Shown: positions 7,150 to 15,377, counted from the first letter of the stretch. The stretch is DNA of 33,203 nucleotides from Candidatus Saccharimonadales bacterium (GCA_030146045.1 JASLDG010000012.1:1-33203); one strand, 5' to 3'. Program-made: numbers and translations. The notes: generated by a model not told the origin, from the letters alone.

Positions 7150-8664
7150 CTACCCAAGACGAAGTTCTGGATAAATCTTGCGTGTTGTTTCATCAATTTC
7201 GTTTCGAAGCTGTGGGAACGGCACACCTTCACGCGCAGTAATCGCCTCAAGACTCCAAAAGATTCGCTCACTAAATCCAAGACCACATGCAGGAGGCATG
7301 CCATACTCAAGGGCTTCTACATAGTCGATATCGAGCATCTGCGCTTCGTCATCACCAGCGTCTCGCATCGCCTGCTGTTCCACGAATCGACCCAGCTGAT
7401 CGATTGGATCATTCAGTTCGCTGAATGCTTTACACATCTCACTACCACCAAATACCAAATTAAATTGCTCTGTCAGACGCGGGTCGGTTCGACTCACCTT
7501 AGCAAGTGGTTGCATAAAGACAGGCATATCAATCAAATAAACAGGCCCGGCAATTGTCTTACGATATTTTTTCCATAGCTTATCGAGGCTACGAATACGA
7601 TTATCAACTTCCTCGACTTCAAGGCCATGTTCTTTCAATTTCGCCTGAATTTCTTCCATTGACGATTCAAATACATCAACCCCATATTGCTCCTTCAAAA
7701 CGCCAACAAAGCTAATGCGCGGGAAATGCTCGCCATCAGCCCCAAAATCGACCGACTGCCCGTTCATCAGAGTAAACTGGCGCGTTCCCCACGTCTTGTC
7801 ACAGATAAACCGAATCATACGCTCGGTGAGCTCCATCCCCTGTTCCCAGTCCGCATAGGCCCAATACCATTCCATCGCATTATGCTCCGGCAGATGCTCC
7901 TCAGTGTAGTTCTCGTTACGGAACCGAGCGCCTACGTCAAACACCTTTTCGAAACCAGCTACGAGCAAACGCTTTAACGGTAATTCATGGCTAATACGAA
8001 GATAGAAGTCTTGATCAAGCGCATCCATATGACTCACAAACGGATTTGCATCAGCCCCGCCAGCCGTCGCCTCAAGAATCGTATTATTCACCTCAATAAA
8101 GCCTTCACTTTCAAAAAACTGCCGTGTCGCTTGCCAAAACTTACTACGACGCATGAATCGCGCGCGGACCTCTTGATTGACATTCATATCAACATAACGA
8201 CGCCGGAATCGCTCCTCTTTACTCGTTAACTCCGTTGGCATCGGCCGAAGCGATTTCGTTAGGAGACGAAGTGTTTTCACACCTACCGACTTCTCGCCCG
8301 TTTTCGTCGTGATGACCTCACCCGTCGCTTCAATAAAATCACCTGTATCAAGCAAACTCAACTGCTTCATACCCAAAACGCTGTTCGCTGCATCCAACTC
8401 CACAACATCTGGGGCATGCAAAAACAGTTGCATCTCACCACTCATATCACGAAGTACAATGAACGCCAGCTTACCAAACTTACGGATACTCGTAATTCGC
8501 CCAGCGACCGTCACCGTTTTTCCCTGATAGGTATCAAACTGATCAATAATAGTATGAATGTCGTGCGTTCGGTGCGCACGTGCAGGATATGGGTTTACCC
8601 CCAGTGCCTGCAGCTCTTCGAGCTTACGGAGCCGTTCGTTGCGATAATCTTGTAGTGTAGCCAT
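7150..8664 (-). CDS. lysS: Lysyl-tRNA synthetase, class II
   Basis: Charges tRNA-Lys with lysine. The product has 504 residues, near the usual 490-510. The N-terminal OB-fold anticodon-binding domain (about 45-140, VAGRITSIRKFGKLAFIVLRD) precedes the catalytic core with motif 2 (FEKVFDVGARFRNE) and FGGSEMCKAFSELNDP. Motif 3 is unusual: CGLGFSERIFW in place of the common GLGIGIDRL form, but the key Gly-x-Gly and Arg remain. An upstream TTG (8688) would extend the protein by 8 residues. ATG 8664 matches the family start and lies 10 nt behind a TATACT box, so I use it. Confidence 0.97.
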   Translation of the reverse strand: MATLQDYRNERLRKLEELQALGVNPYPARAHRTHDIHTIIDQFDTYQGKTVTVAGRITSIRKFGKLAFIVLRDMSGEMQLFLHAPDVVELDAANSVLGMKQLSLLDTGDFIEATGEVITTKTGEKSVGVKTLRLLTKSLRPMPTELTSKEERFRRRYVDMNVNQEVRARFMRRSKFWQATRQFFESEGFIEVNNTILEATAGGADANPFVSHMDALDQDFYLRISHELPLKRLLVAGFEKVFDVGARFRNENYTEEHLPEHNAMEWYWAYADWEQGMELTERMIRFICDKTWGTRQFTLMNGQSVDFGADGEHFPRISFVGVLKEQYGVDVFESSMEEIQAKLKEHGLEVEEVDNRIRSLDKLWKKYRKTIAGPVYLIDMPVFMQPLAKVSRTDPRLTEQFNLVFGGSEMCKAFSELNDPIDQLGRFVEQQAMRDAGDDEAQMLDIDYVEALEYGMPPACGLGFSERIFWSLEAITAREGVPFPQLRNEIDETTRKIYPELRLG

Positions 8665-8674
8665 AACTTTCACC

Positions 8675-8680
8675 AGTATA
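8675..8680 (-). promoter_or_regulatory. -10 box of lysS
   Basis: TATACT on the minus strand, 10 nt before ATG 8664, with a weak TTGTCG 18 nt further upstream. The implied leader is only a few nucleotides and no Shine-Dalgarno is present. Confidence 0.55.
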
Positions 8681-8834
8681 CAAGACAACCCGGGTCATCG
8701 ACAAACATCACAATATATCACCATCAATGTGTCCGTATATTGATGTCATAGGCATTTACTACACTATATATAGCGTTCTGTGGAAAAATAAGTCTTGATT
8801 ATCCATTTCGTGGTATATTTTTTCGTAAAAGCTC

Positions 8835-8863
8835 TTGCTTTTTTTACTTAAGTGTGCTAGCAT
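8835..8863 (+). promoter_or_regulatory. Promoter of the unknown gene at 8898
   Basis: TTGCTT (8835-8840), exactly 17 nt, then TAGCAT (8858-8863) preceded by TGC, an extended -10. The promoter resembles that of the gene at 30773-30979: both have a T-run after the -35 and AAGTGTG before the -10. It rules out upstream in-frame start codons at 8835 and 8862. Confidence 0.65.
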
Positions 8864-8897
8864 GAGTACATATAAATATAGCAAGGATGATATAAAC

Positions 8898-9626
8898 ATG
8901 GACACACTTTCGTCACCACGTTTCGAAAATATCACTGAAGCAAACGAACGGCTTGCAACACCAGAAGAGATCAAATCTCTCGAGCGTATTCCCGTTGACG
9001 ATGGCCATCTCCTTGCACATGAGGCGCTTCGTCGCTCTACGCAACGTCGCACCATGGAAGAAACTGGTCTCTTCCCTAAGAGTGGAGCTACAGACTGGGA
9101 AGCTATGCCCATACCGAGCGATGCTGAAATAACTCAGCAAGCAAGAGAAGTAGCGGCACTTACTCTTGGTAAAGAAGCGACTAAAGAGCTGAGCCTTGAT
9201 GCAGCGATAAAAGATAATACAAGTTTCGCAGCACCGCCATCATTTGAGTCGGCTGTTCTATTGGCTAGCGCAGCCCGTGAAACAGGCGACCCCTTAATCC
9301 GTGAATATGCCGAACGCTCATTCGTAGATATCGACCCGCAAGTTGCCGAAACACTCGAATATGAACTCATGGAGAGCTTTGGCGACATGACAGCAGAACA
9401 AGCACGGGCACATTTGCAAGAAGAAGCACAGCGAGATGCAGAACTTGATAAAAACCTCCTTAAAGCCAAGGAGACAATGGATGATCGCAGAGTCGATACA
9501 GCCTATAAGCAAGCAAAGGTTGATCGCCTAAAAGAAATCGATCAAGCTGAGCTTACTGAACATGACAATGGGACTGTCCGTTATGATCCTTTTGCAGATG
9601 ACGAAGATTTTCCAGCAGCCAGCTAA
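8898..9626 (+). CDS. Hypothetical acidic, helical protein
   Basis: 242 residues, no recognised family. It is rich in Glu, Asp, Ala and Lys, has no membrane segment or signal peptide and is probably soluble and alpha-helical, with coiled-coil-like stretches at about 165-215 (ELMESFGDMTAEQARAHLQE onward). The C-terminus is strongly acidic (DPFADDEDFPAAS). ATG 8898 is chosen because AAGGA stands 10 nt upstream and the promoter -10 box lies at 8858-8863, after the alternative starts. It is the only plus-strand gene between 1 and 16974, stands alone and has its own promoter and terminator. Codon use looks like that of its neighbours. Confidence 0.8.
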   Translation: MDTLSSPRFENITEANERLATPEEIKSLERIPVDDGHLLAHEALRRSTQRRTMEETGLFPKSGATDWEAMPIPSDAEITQQAREVAALTLGKEATKELSLDAAIKDNTSFAAPPSFESAVLLASAARETGDPLIREYAERSFVDIDPQVAETLEYELMESFGDMTAEQARAHLQEEAQRDAELDKNLLKAKETMDDRRVDTAYKQAKVDRLKEIDQAELTEHDNGTVRYDPFADDEDFPAAS

Positions 9627-9643
9627 TTAACTCGTACTATACC

Positions 9644-9680
9644 AAACACCCTCCAGTATCAATACCAGAGGGTGTTTTAT
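9644..9680. terminator. Bidirectional terminator between 8898 gene and greA
   Basis: Perfect 10-bp stem AAACACCCTC (9644-9653) / GAGGGTGTTT (9668-9677), 14-nt loop, with T-rich sequence on both strands. It serves the plus-strand unknown gene and possibly convergent greA. Confidence 0.85.
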
Positions 9681-9697
9681 GTATTAAACGATCCCGC

Positions 9698-10150
9698 TTA
9701 CAATGCAACTACTTCGTACGTTACATCACCCTTTGGTGTGGTGATTGTCGCTGTGTCGCCGACTTTTTTGCCAAGAAGCGCAATACCGATCGGTGACTCG
9801 TTGCTAATCTTACCTTCAAGTGGGTTTGCCTCAACAGGTCCAACAATGTGATATGTTACCTTTTTGGCACCCGTCTTAAGCTCAACCTTGCTTCCAAGTC
9901 GCACCGTATCGCCGCCCGTCACGGTAATAATTTCGGCATTCAACAGTACGTCTTCGATTTCCGCAATGCGGCTCTCAACGAGACCCTGCTCTTCTCGAGC
10001 GGCATCGTACTCGGCATTTTCACTCAAATCTCCGTAGTCCCGTGCTTCGGCAATCTTGTCGGCAATCGCGCCACGACGCCCCTTTAGCTCGGTCAATTCC
10101 GCCTCAAGTTCAAGTCGTCCTTCATCAGTAATCTGAAAAATCTTTTTCAT
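9698..10150 (-). CDS. greA: Transcription elongation factor GreA
   Basis: Binds the secondary channel of RNA polymerase and stimulates cleavage of backtracked transcripts. 150 residues, close to the usual 158. The N-terminal coiled coil (about 1-75) carries the conserved tip region DYGDLSENAEYDAAREEQ with its two acidic residues. The C-terminal FKBP-like domain ends with SNESPIGIALLGKKVGDTATI. Upstream codons could extend the protein by 17 residues, but ATG 10150 gives the family N-terminus (MKKIFQITDEG). AAAGGAG lies about 12 nt upstream of it and a TATAAT box about 25 nt upstream. Confidence 0.97.
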   Translation of the reverse strand: MKKIFQITDEGRLELEAELTELKGRRGAIADKIAEARDYGDLSENAEYDAAREEQGLVESRIAEIEDVLLNAEIITVTGGDTVRLGSKVELKTGAKKVTYHIVGPVEANPLEGKISNESPIGIALLGKKVGDTATITTPKGDVTYEVVAL

Positions 10151-10174
10151 ATCAGGTAGTATCTCCTTTCGTTC

Positions 10175-10203
10175 ATTATAAAAAGTGCTCGTACACGGCA
10201 CTT
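10175..10203 (-). promoter_or_regulatory. greA promoter region with short dyad
   Basis: A TATAAT box stands about 25 nt before the greA ATG on the minus strand. A 6-bp inverted repeat (AAGTGC ... GCACTT, 9-bp spacer) lies directly upstream in the spacer and -35 area. The -35 element itself is weak. Coordinates are approximate to a few bases. Confidence 0.45.
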
Positions 10204-10249
10204 GTCCTCATTCGATCGTGTAAATTGTAAACCCCTCAAAAAGTATCGT

Positions 10250-11500
10250 TTACAGTGCATTTAGTGTAGCAAGCAGCTCGTCTCGTGTCAACGTTCGGGT
10301 TTCGCCGCTTGTTCGCTCGGTATATTCGAACACGTTAGCCTCAATCAGACGGTCGCTCGCTGTCACGCGCACTGGAATACCCATCAGCTCGGCATCAGCA
10401 AATTTCGCGCCCGGACGCTCGTCGCGGTCATCATACAGCACTTCAATCCCTTTATCTACCAGCTCTTGGTAGAGTGCATCTGCCGCAGTACTTCCCTTCT
10501 CGCCAATCGAAACAAGATAAACCGTAAACGGCGCAATAGCTGCAGGCCATATAAGCCCCTTATCGTCGCTGAAATGCTCAGCAACAACCCCCATTAAACG
10601 ACTCACACCGATGCCATAGCATCCCATGATAATCGATTGCTGCTGACCATTCTCGTCGGTATAATATACATCGAGTGCATCAGTGTACTTGCTCTCCAGA
10701 TGGAACGTATTACCGACTTCGACACCACGTTTCTCAACCAGATCATCTCTGTTAATGCCTAGTTTTGCCAGGTTTTCGTCAGTCATAATTTCTTCGTTGA
10801 CCGCTACTTTTTTCGCCTCGTCAACATAAATCGTATCTTCGCCAACCTCGCTTAATGTCTGGAACTCATCGCTAAAACGGGGCGTAAAAATACCTCCATC
10901 GGCATACGTGCGGTAGGTAATATCACCCAACCCAAGCCGCGCATATACTTTATGGTATGCAGTTACGATCTGCTCGTAAATTTCCTCGTGCATCGCTTGC
11001 GTTGCACTAAATGTATACATATCCTTCATCAAGAATTCGCGACCACGAAGTAGCCCACTCTTGGCGCGCAGCTCATTTCGGAACTTATTTTGGATCTGAT
11101 AGACTGCAAACGGCATATCTTTGTACGAGTTAACGTAGCTACTCACCGCATCCACGATCGGCTCCTCGTGCGTCAGACCAACACCAAGCTCAGTACCATT
11201 CGCTAGTTTTGTTTTGAACCAGTTATCGACTTTTTTATCATCCCACCGGTCAGTCTTTTCCCAAATATCTTTTGGTTGCAACGTTGTCATAGCGACTTCT
11301 TGCCCGCCAACAGCGTTCATTTCCTCGCGCACGATATGCTTAATATTCTCAAGAACCCGCAGCCCAAGCGGCATATACGCATACACACCGGCCATTTCTT
11401 TATGGATAAAGCCTGCTCGTATCAAAAGCTGAGCATTTTTCGACACTTCGTCAGCTGGTGTATTTTTGGTTGTACGGGTAAAAAGTCGTGATCGTCTCAT
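10250..11500 (-). CDS. proS: Prolyl-tRNA synthetase, short form without editing domain
   Basis: Charges tRNA-Pro. 416 residues; the E. coli enzyme has 572. Class II core motifs are clear: motif 1 region YMPLGLRVLENI, LTHEEPIVDAV, motif 2 FRNELRAKSGLLRGREFLMKD, and motif 3 GCYGIGVSRLMGVVAE. The C-terminal anticodon-binding domain starts near 320 (FTVYLVSIG). Between the motifs there is only a short linker, so the INS domain that removes mischarged Ala is absent. ATG 11500 lies 7 nt behind TATACT, implying a leaderless start. It follows the CPBP protease gene but has its own promoter. Confidence 0.97.
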   Translation of the reverse strand: MRRSRLFTRTTKNTPADEVSKNAQLLIRAGFIHKEMAGVYAYMPLGLRVLENIKHIVREEMNAVGGQEVAMTTLQPKDIWEKTDRWDDKKVDNWFKTKLANGTELGVGLTHEEPIVDAVSSYVNSYKDMPFAVYQIQNKFRNELRAKSGLLRGREFLMKDMYTFSATQAMHEEIYEQIVTAYHKVYARLGLGDITYRTYADGGIFTPRFSDEFQTLSEVGEDTIYVDEAKKVAVNEEIMTDENLAKLGINRDDLVEKRGVEVGNTFHLESKYTDALDVYYTDENGQQQSIIMGCYGIGVSRLMGVVAEHFSDDKGLIWPAAIAPFTVYLVSIGEKGSTAADALYQELVDKGIEVLYDDRDERPGAKFADAELMGIPVRVTASDRLIEANVFEYTERTSGETRTLTRDELLATLNAL

Positions 11501-11507
11501 ATCCTTT

Positions 11508-11516
11508 AGTATAGCA
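11508..11516 (-). promoter_or_regulatory. Extended -10 promoter of proS
   Basis: TGCTATACT on the minus strand, with the TATACT at 11508-11513 and 7 nt (AAAGGAT) before the ATG. The AAGGA is too close to the ATG to act as a normal ribosome binding site. Confidence 0.6.
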
Positions 11517-11521
11517 CGGTG

Positions 11522-12331
11522 TTAGCCGCCCATAATACCAAGAACCGGTGCCAAAAACAGCGCATAAAACGCGAGGCTGTTCTTGATCATATGCAGCAAA
11601 ATCCCAGCCCAAATACTCCCGGTAATCTCGCGCAAGCTGCACAATATCAAACCAAGCGCAAACGCATCGAGCCCCACATTAAATTGCCCGTGAAACGCCC
11701 CAAATAGCAGACTCGACACCAACACAGCACACCATACTGGCACGAAACGACGCAACTTACCATATAAGTACCCTCTAAATAGTACTTCTTCCACCACCGG
11801 TGCCAAACCTACGAGCGTCACAAATGCCAGCATATACCCTACTTGTGAACTTAGATTACGAAAGCCAACGTCCTGTACCTGATCGGGCGCAAAAAAGGGA
11901 AATATCGCAACCGCCAGCATACTCAGTACGCCCGTCACCATAGCATATGCCAAAAACCCAAGAGGAGCCAAGCCAATATCCGACCAAATCATCAGTCGCG
12001 TCAGGCCGAGATCTTCCAGCGTGGTCGTCCAGCGTTTCAGTGCATATGGTACGCCAATACATATCGCGCCAGCAAAAAAATATACCAGTACTGCGCTCAA
12101 TGCCGCCACTGCCGCGGGCGACCCAAACCGAGACGTCTCGATTCCACCCCATTGCAATCCCAAAAATACCAAAGCGGTCAAAAACGATCCCGCAAAAAAG
12201 CTCACTGTCAGCCATGCTGGCAATACAATAGCCATGCGCCAATCACGCTGTTTTGACACGGCGTTCAGACGATGTACAAACCGACGCAAAAATGGTGTTC
12301 TTTTTGGACTACTTGAAGAATTTTGAGACAT
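11522..12331 (-). CDS. CPBP-family intramembrane metalloprotease
   Basis: Membrane protein of 269 residues in the CPBP (CAAX protease and bacteriocin-processing, Abi) family. All three family motifs are present: EEVLFRG (E181, E182, R186), FGAFHG (H214) and HMIKN (H247, N251). About eight membrane helices are predicted, preceded by a basic cytoplasmic N-terminus. Substrates of bacterial members are mostly unknown; bacteriocin self-immunity and protein maturation are known roles. The start overlaps the end of rseP by 23 nt, so the two membrane proteases are likely made from one mRNA. No strong Shine-Dalgarno is visible. Confidence 0.93.
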   Translation of the reverse strand: MSQNSSSSPKRTPFLRRFVHRLNAVSKQRDWRMAIVLPAWLTVSFFAGSFLTALVFLGLQWGGIETSRFGSPAAVAALSAVLVYFFAGAICIGVPYALKRWTTTLEDLGLTRLMIWSDIGLAPLGFLAYAMVTGVLSMLAVAIFPFFAPDQVQDVGFRNLSSQVGYMLAFVTLVGLAPVVEEVLFRGYLYGKLRRFVPVWCAVLVSSLLFGAFHGQFNVGLDAFALGLILCSLREITGSIWAGILLHMIKNSLAFYALFLAPVLGIMGG

Positions 12332-13472
12332 CGAGAATCGTCACCACCACGACAAGTGCCATTAATGTTAGGAATCCTGCAGCCTGAATACCCTCTTCAC
12401 GCTCTTTTGTAAGCGGCTTTTTCAGGAGTCGGAATACTGCCATCGTGAACCAGCGGCCACCATCGAGCGCAGGGATAGGTAGTACATTCATCACCGCGAG
12501 CGTCAGTGAGATTAATGCAGTGATAAAAAGGAACGCACCTGGCCCCGCCTGGCTTGCCGCCGGAAATAGTACGCCTAAGATACCGATTGGCCCTGCTACA
12601 CTCTGGCCTGCTTCACCAAGCTGCTCGTTGCCCGTCTCTTGGACTTTTTTATCACTACTCAACTTTGACACGAGCCCACTGACCGTATTGCCGACCAACT
12701 TGCCAAGTCCGTCAAACGTCGCACCTGTGAGTTGCCCTGTCAGCACCACGCCAACAATCGGCGCCGACCATGTCGCGCGCACTGTCGTTTTCTGCGTAGT
12801 GCCTACCCCAAGATACCCTTTGCTTTTCTCTTGCTCACCGCGCAAGGCCGCTTGCGCGTGATGTTCGCCACCATCCCGACGATACGTGATATCGACTGTC
12901 TTTCCTTGGTGTGCAGCCGTTTCTTTCGACAGTGCTTCTGGAGTTTTGATAGGAGCATTATTCAATGAAACAATCTCATCGCCCTGTTTTAGCCCAGCCT
13001 TCGCAGCGGGCGAATCAGCGCTCACTTGCGATAACGTAACCGGCGTCTCATGGACAAATCGATCATTAGGCAATGAGAATTGATCTGGTAATACCTTTGG
13101 CATCCCAAACAGTGCCAAAATCGTCAGCAGCACCACTGCCGTCAGCCAGTTCATCACTACTCCGGCAAGCAAAATCTTGGTCTTTACCCAAAAACCCGCT
13201 GCTCCGTAGTCGCCTTTTTTATCAGCCGAATCATATTCGCCCTTGAGCTTTACAAACCCACCAAGTGGCAGCCAGTTCAGACTCAAAAGGACATTTTTGC
13301 CCAAAATACTCTGTTTGATCTTCTTCCCCCATGCTCGCGGCGGAAACCCAACACCAAACTCTTCAACCACTACCCCATTACGACGGGCCACCAAGGCATG
13401 GCCAAGCTCATGTATCACCACAAGCACCGTCAAGGCAATTAAGCCTGCGATAATTCCCAACAATAACTCCAT
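12309..13472 (-). CDS. rseP: Site-2 intramembrane zinc protease RseP
   Basis: Cleaves membrane proteins within the bilayer, in other bacteria anti-sigma factors and signal-peptide remnants. 387 residues. The zinc motif HELGH is at residues 21-25 in the first helix, a single PDZ domain spans about 145-215 (SPAAKAGLKQGDEIVSLN), and the second catalytic motif NVLPIPALDGG lies near residue 335. Final membrane helices end the protein. GGAGG stands 4 nt before ATG 13472 and a TATACT box about 40 nt upstream. No anti-sigma factor is encoded nearby, so the target is unknown. Its position between frr and proS follows the classical bacterial order. Confidence 0.96.
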   Translation of the reverse strand: MELLLGIIAGLIALTVLVVIHELGHALVARRNGVVVEEFGVGFPPRAWGKKIKQSILGKNVLLSLNWLPLGGFVKLKGEYDSADKKGDYGAAGFWVKTKILLAGVVMNWLTAVVLLTILALFGMPKVLPDQFSLPNDRFVHETPVTLSQVSADSPAAKAGLKQGDEIVSLNNAPIKTPEALSKETAAHQGKTVDITYRRDGGEHHAQAALRGEQEKSKGYLGVGTTQKTTVRATWSAPIVGVVLTGQLTGATFDGLGKLVGNTVSGLVSKLSSDKKVQETGNEQLGEAGQSVAGPIGILGVLFPAASQAGPGAFLFITALISLTLAVMNVLPIPALDGGRWFTMAVFRLLKKPLTKEREEGIQAAGFLTLMALVVVVTILDVSKFFK

Positions 13473-13536
13473 CTATCCTCCGAAATTACAAGATATTAGC
13501 AATACGTTTCTAGTATAGCGGTTATGGCACCTTTTG

Positions 13537-14016
13537 TCATGCCTTGTCGCTGCGTAGTCGTGCATATTCAATAAGTTCACGACGCACGATCTTTCCGTCG
13601 AGTATGCACGGTGCCAACCACCCATTATGATTAACGACACCTGTTACACTATGTGCCGTTCCCGGCGTCACAATACTCACTTGTTCAGGATGCTGTTCGA
13701 ACCAGCGGTTCACGTCTTCGATATATTCATCGTCCTGCGCCCGTCTTAGCTCATAGTCGCGCCGTGCCGCCTCTTGCATCTCCACTCGAGTTTCGTCTGT
13801 CAAAAAGCTCGTTGTTTCGATTGATCGTTTAAATTCTTCGAACATACGTTCAGTTACAAGCATAATTTCCGCGCCACGCTCGGCTGTTGGATCAGCTTTT
13901 GGATTATCTCGATTCCAAAATGCAACGATATAAGCAATACCCTCGCGGCTGATCCGCTCCGTTTCGAGAGTCTCTCCAGAAAAAGACGCGTCCGCCTGAA
14001 CGGCTCGTTCAGTCAT
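13537..14016 (-). CDS. Hypothetical soluble protein coupled to frr
   Basis: 159 residues, no recognised family, no membrane segment. Composition is mixed alpha/beta with a charged helical centre (about 60-110) and a C-terminal part (SVTGVVNHNGWLAPCILDGKIV) that looks like beta strands. Its ATG overlaps the frr stop codon (TAATG at 14014-14018), so it is translated by coupling to ribosome recycling factor. It ends with TGA. It occupies the place where uppS, cdsA and dxr stand in many bacteria but resembles none of them. Confidence 0.8.
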   Translation of the reverse strand: MTERAVQADASFSGETLETERISREGIAYIVAFWNRDNPKADPTAERGAEIMLVTERMFEEFKRSIETTSFLTDETRVEMQEAARRDYELRRAQDDEYIEDVNRWFEQHPEQVSIVTPGTAHSVTGVVNHNGWLAPCILDGKIVRRELIEYARLRSDKA

Positions 14017-14570
14017 TAGATTGTCAGAATATCCTTCTCTTTTGCTTTAAACGCGCTATCAATCTTTTCCTGATACTGCGCCATCAGCTTGTCGAACTCT
14101 TTCTCAACAGCCTTCACGTCATCCTCCGACAACTCCTTGGCATCTTTTTTGCGTTTAGCATCCTTAAGTGCATCCTGGCGAATATTGCGCAGTGCGATGC
14201 GAACATCTTCAACCTTTTCACCCGTCTGCTTCACAAGCAGCCTCCGGCGTTCTTCAGTAAGCGGGGGCACCGGGATACGAATTACTCGACCGTCATCAGC
14301 CGGATTTAGGCCGAGTGCTTGGTCGTTACGAATTGCCGCCGTCACGGCCGAAATATTACCTGGATCAAACGGCGTCACCTGCAAAAGCTGCGCTTCCGGT
14401 GCTGTCACGTTCGCCGCTTGGTTGAGCGGCATAAGTGTCCCGTATACTTCAACTTTAATACTATCAAGCATACTCGGATGCGCGCGGCCAGTGCGCACTT
14501 TCTTGAGCTCTTCTTCAAAATGCTCGAGAGCGCTATCCATTTTCAATTCGTACATATCAGTGTCAAACAT
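14016..14570 (-). CDS. frr: Ribosome recycling factor
   Basis: Splits post-termination ribosomes together with EF-G. 184 residues from ATG 14570, the standard length. It shows the family signatures: KVRTGRAHPSMLDSIKVEVYG near the N-terminus, IRIPVPPLTEERRRLLVK in the middle and IRNIRQDA-like ALRNIRQDALKDAKR after it, ending in the long helix of domain I. An upstream start at 14588 would overlap the promoter; ATG 14570 lies 8 nt behind a TATACT box and gives the family N-terminus, so a leaderless start is likely. Confidence 0.97.
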   Translation of the reverse strand: MFDTDMYELKMDSALEHFEEELKKVRTGRAHPSMLDSIKVEVYGTLMPLNQAANVTAPEAQLLQVTPFDPGNISAVTAAIRNDQALGLNPADDGRVIRIPVPPLTEERRRLLVKQTGEKVEDVRIALRNIRQDALKDAKRKKDAKELSEDDVKAVEKEFDKLMAQYQEKIDSAFKAKEKDILTI

Positions 14571-14578
14571 ATAGTATA

Positions 14579-14608
14579 AGTATAGCATGGCTGTAAGCCA
14601 TGCTATAC
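14579..14608 (-). promoter_or_regulatory. frr promoter inside a perfect hairpin
   Basis: TGCTATACT (extended -10, TATACT at 14579-14584) lies 8 nt before the frr ATG. The same DNA is the right arm of a perfect 13-bp inverted repeat, GTATAGCATGGCT (14580-14592) and AGCCATGCTATAC (14596-14608), with a 3-nt loop. It could act as terminator of the upstream gene (though no T-run follows), operator, or both. Confidence 0.65.
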
Positions 14609-14633
14609 GATCTAACCGAGAGGTATCGTTACC

Positions 14634-15251
14634 TTACTGCTGACGCTCTTGCCAGTTGCGCACTTCATTGTAATTGCGTATCTCTTGCGGAGTTGCATCA
14701 CGTCGTGTCACGACGAATTTCTCCAAATCACCAAACCTTTGATTCCCATCAGGAGATTTTCCATACGTACTAAATGACTCAACAACGCGAGGACTCGATG
14801 CACCATTAGCAGTAAACATTCGAGTTTCAAGAATACCAGTATTACCAGCCCCCTCGCTAGGATCAATGACTACTGTCGTCATGTGTACATCCTTACCCTC
14901 TATCGACTGTGCATTCGACAGTCCACCGATAGCAGCATCTCTTGCTTCTTCACGAGTTAAGCCTGCAAGATGGGAGCTATCTGAATCAATGACTGGATTC
15001 TCCTCGGATACGTTGAGGTAAAACAAGTCATCGACGATCTTCAACTCTTTGTTTGTATGATTGCCGGGACCTGATGTCACCATAGAGTAATCTTCGTCAC
15101 TAATAAAACCGCCCTTATGGATACCCTGCCCGTTATCAATACTCTCTTCGATCGCCTCAAGAATTGCCGCTGACGAGTCAAGTCCGTAGCGATCCTTCAG
15201 ATCCTGTCTATCCGTATTATTTTCTCTCGTTGCTGGAAATCTTTCGCTCAT
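14634..15251 (-). CDS. Hypothetical acidic protein
   Basis: 205 residues, no recognised family, no membrane segment or signal peptide. It is rich in Asp, Glu, Ser and Asn; the central region (about 65-145) looks beta-rich and the C-terminus (RDATPQEIRNYNEVRNWQE) helical. ATG 15251 has no Shine-Dalgarno; the A-rich leader contains CACCTACAAAAATG. A strong promoter lies about 45 nt upstream. The gene stands between tsf and frr, where pyrH is found in the classical order, but is not a uridylate kinase. Confidence 0.8.
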   Translation of the reverse strand: MSERFPATRENNTDRQDLKDRYGLDSSAAILEAIEESIDNGQGIHKGGFISDEDYSMVTSGPGNHTNKELKIVDDLFYLNVSEENPVIDSDSSHLAGLTREEARDAAIGGLSNAQSIEGKDVHMTTVVIDPSEGAGNTGILETRMFTANGASSPRVVESFSTYGKSPDGNQRFGDLEKFVVTRRDATPQEIRNYNEVRNWQERQQ

Positions 15252-15295
15252 TTTTGTAGGTGCGCCTTTTTGTTTTTATGAATCTTTATACTTAC

Positions 15296-15324
15296 ATAGT
15301 AGCATTTTTGCTATAAAAAGTCAA
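15296..15324 (-). promoter_or_regulatory. Promoter of the unknown gene at 14634-15251
   Basis: TTGACT (15319-15324), 17-nt spacer, TACTAT (15296-15301) with TGC in front (extended -10), all on the minus strand. The -35 context CTATTGACTTTTTA is shared with the promoter at 31014-31042. Confidence 0.75.
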
Positions 15325-15325
15325 T

Positions 15326-15359
15326 AGCATCAAAAGAGCCTCCCAGACGGGAGGCTCTT
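15326..15359 (-). terminator. Terminator of the rpsB-tsf operon
   Basis: Perfect 11-bp stem AAGAGCCTCCC (15334-15344) / GGGAGGCTCTT (15349-15359), 4-nt loop, followed on the minus strand by TTTTGATG. It lies 18 nt after tsf and just upstream of the next promoter. Confidence 0.92.
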
Positions 15360-15377
15360 GTATTGACCGCGATGAGA

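Noticed and set aside
8712..8758. CATCAAT ... ATTGATG inverted repeat between lysS and the 8898 gene
   Set aside because: 7-bp arms in AT-rich DNA and not placed on either promoter; could be chance.
9134..9469. Minus-strand reading frame rich in Ser opposite the 8898 gene
   Set aside because: Low-complexity antisense of an Ala/Glu-rich gene, with no start signal.
10151..10201. 17-residue extension of GreA
   Set aside because: The extension crosses the ribosome binding site and promoter; ATG 10150 gives the standard GreA start.
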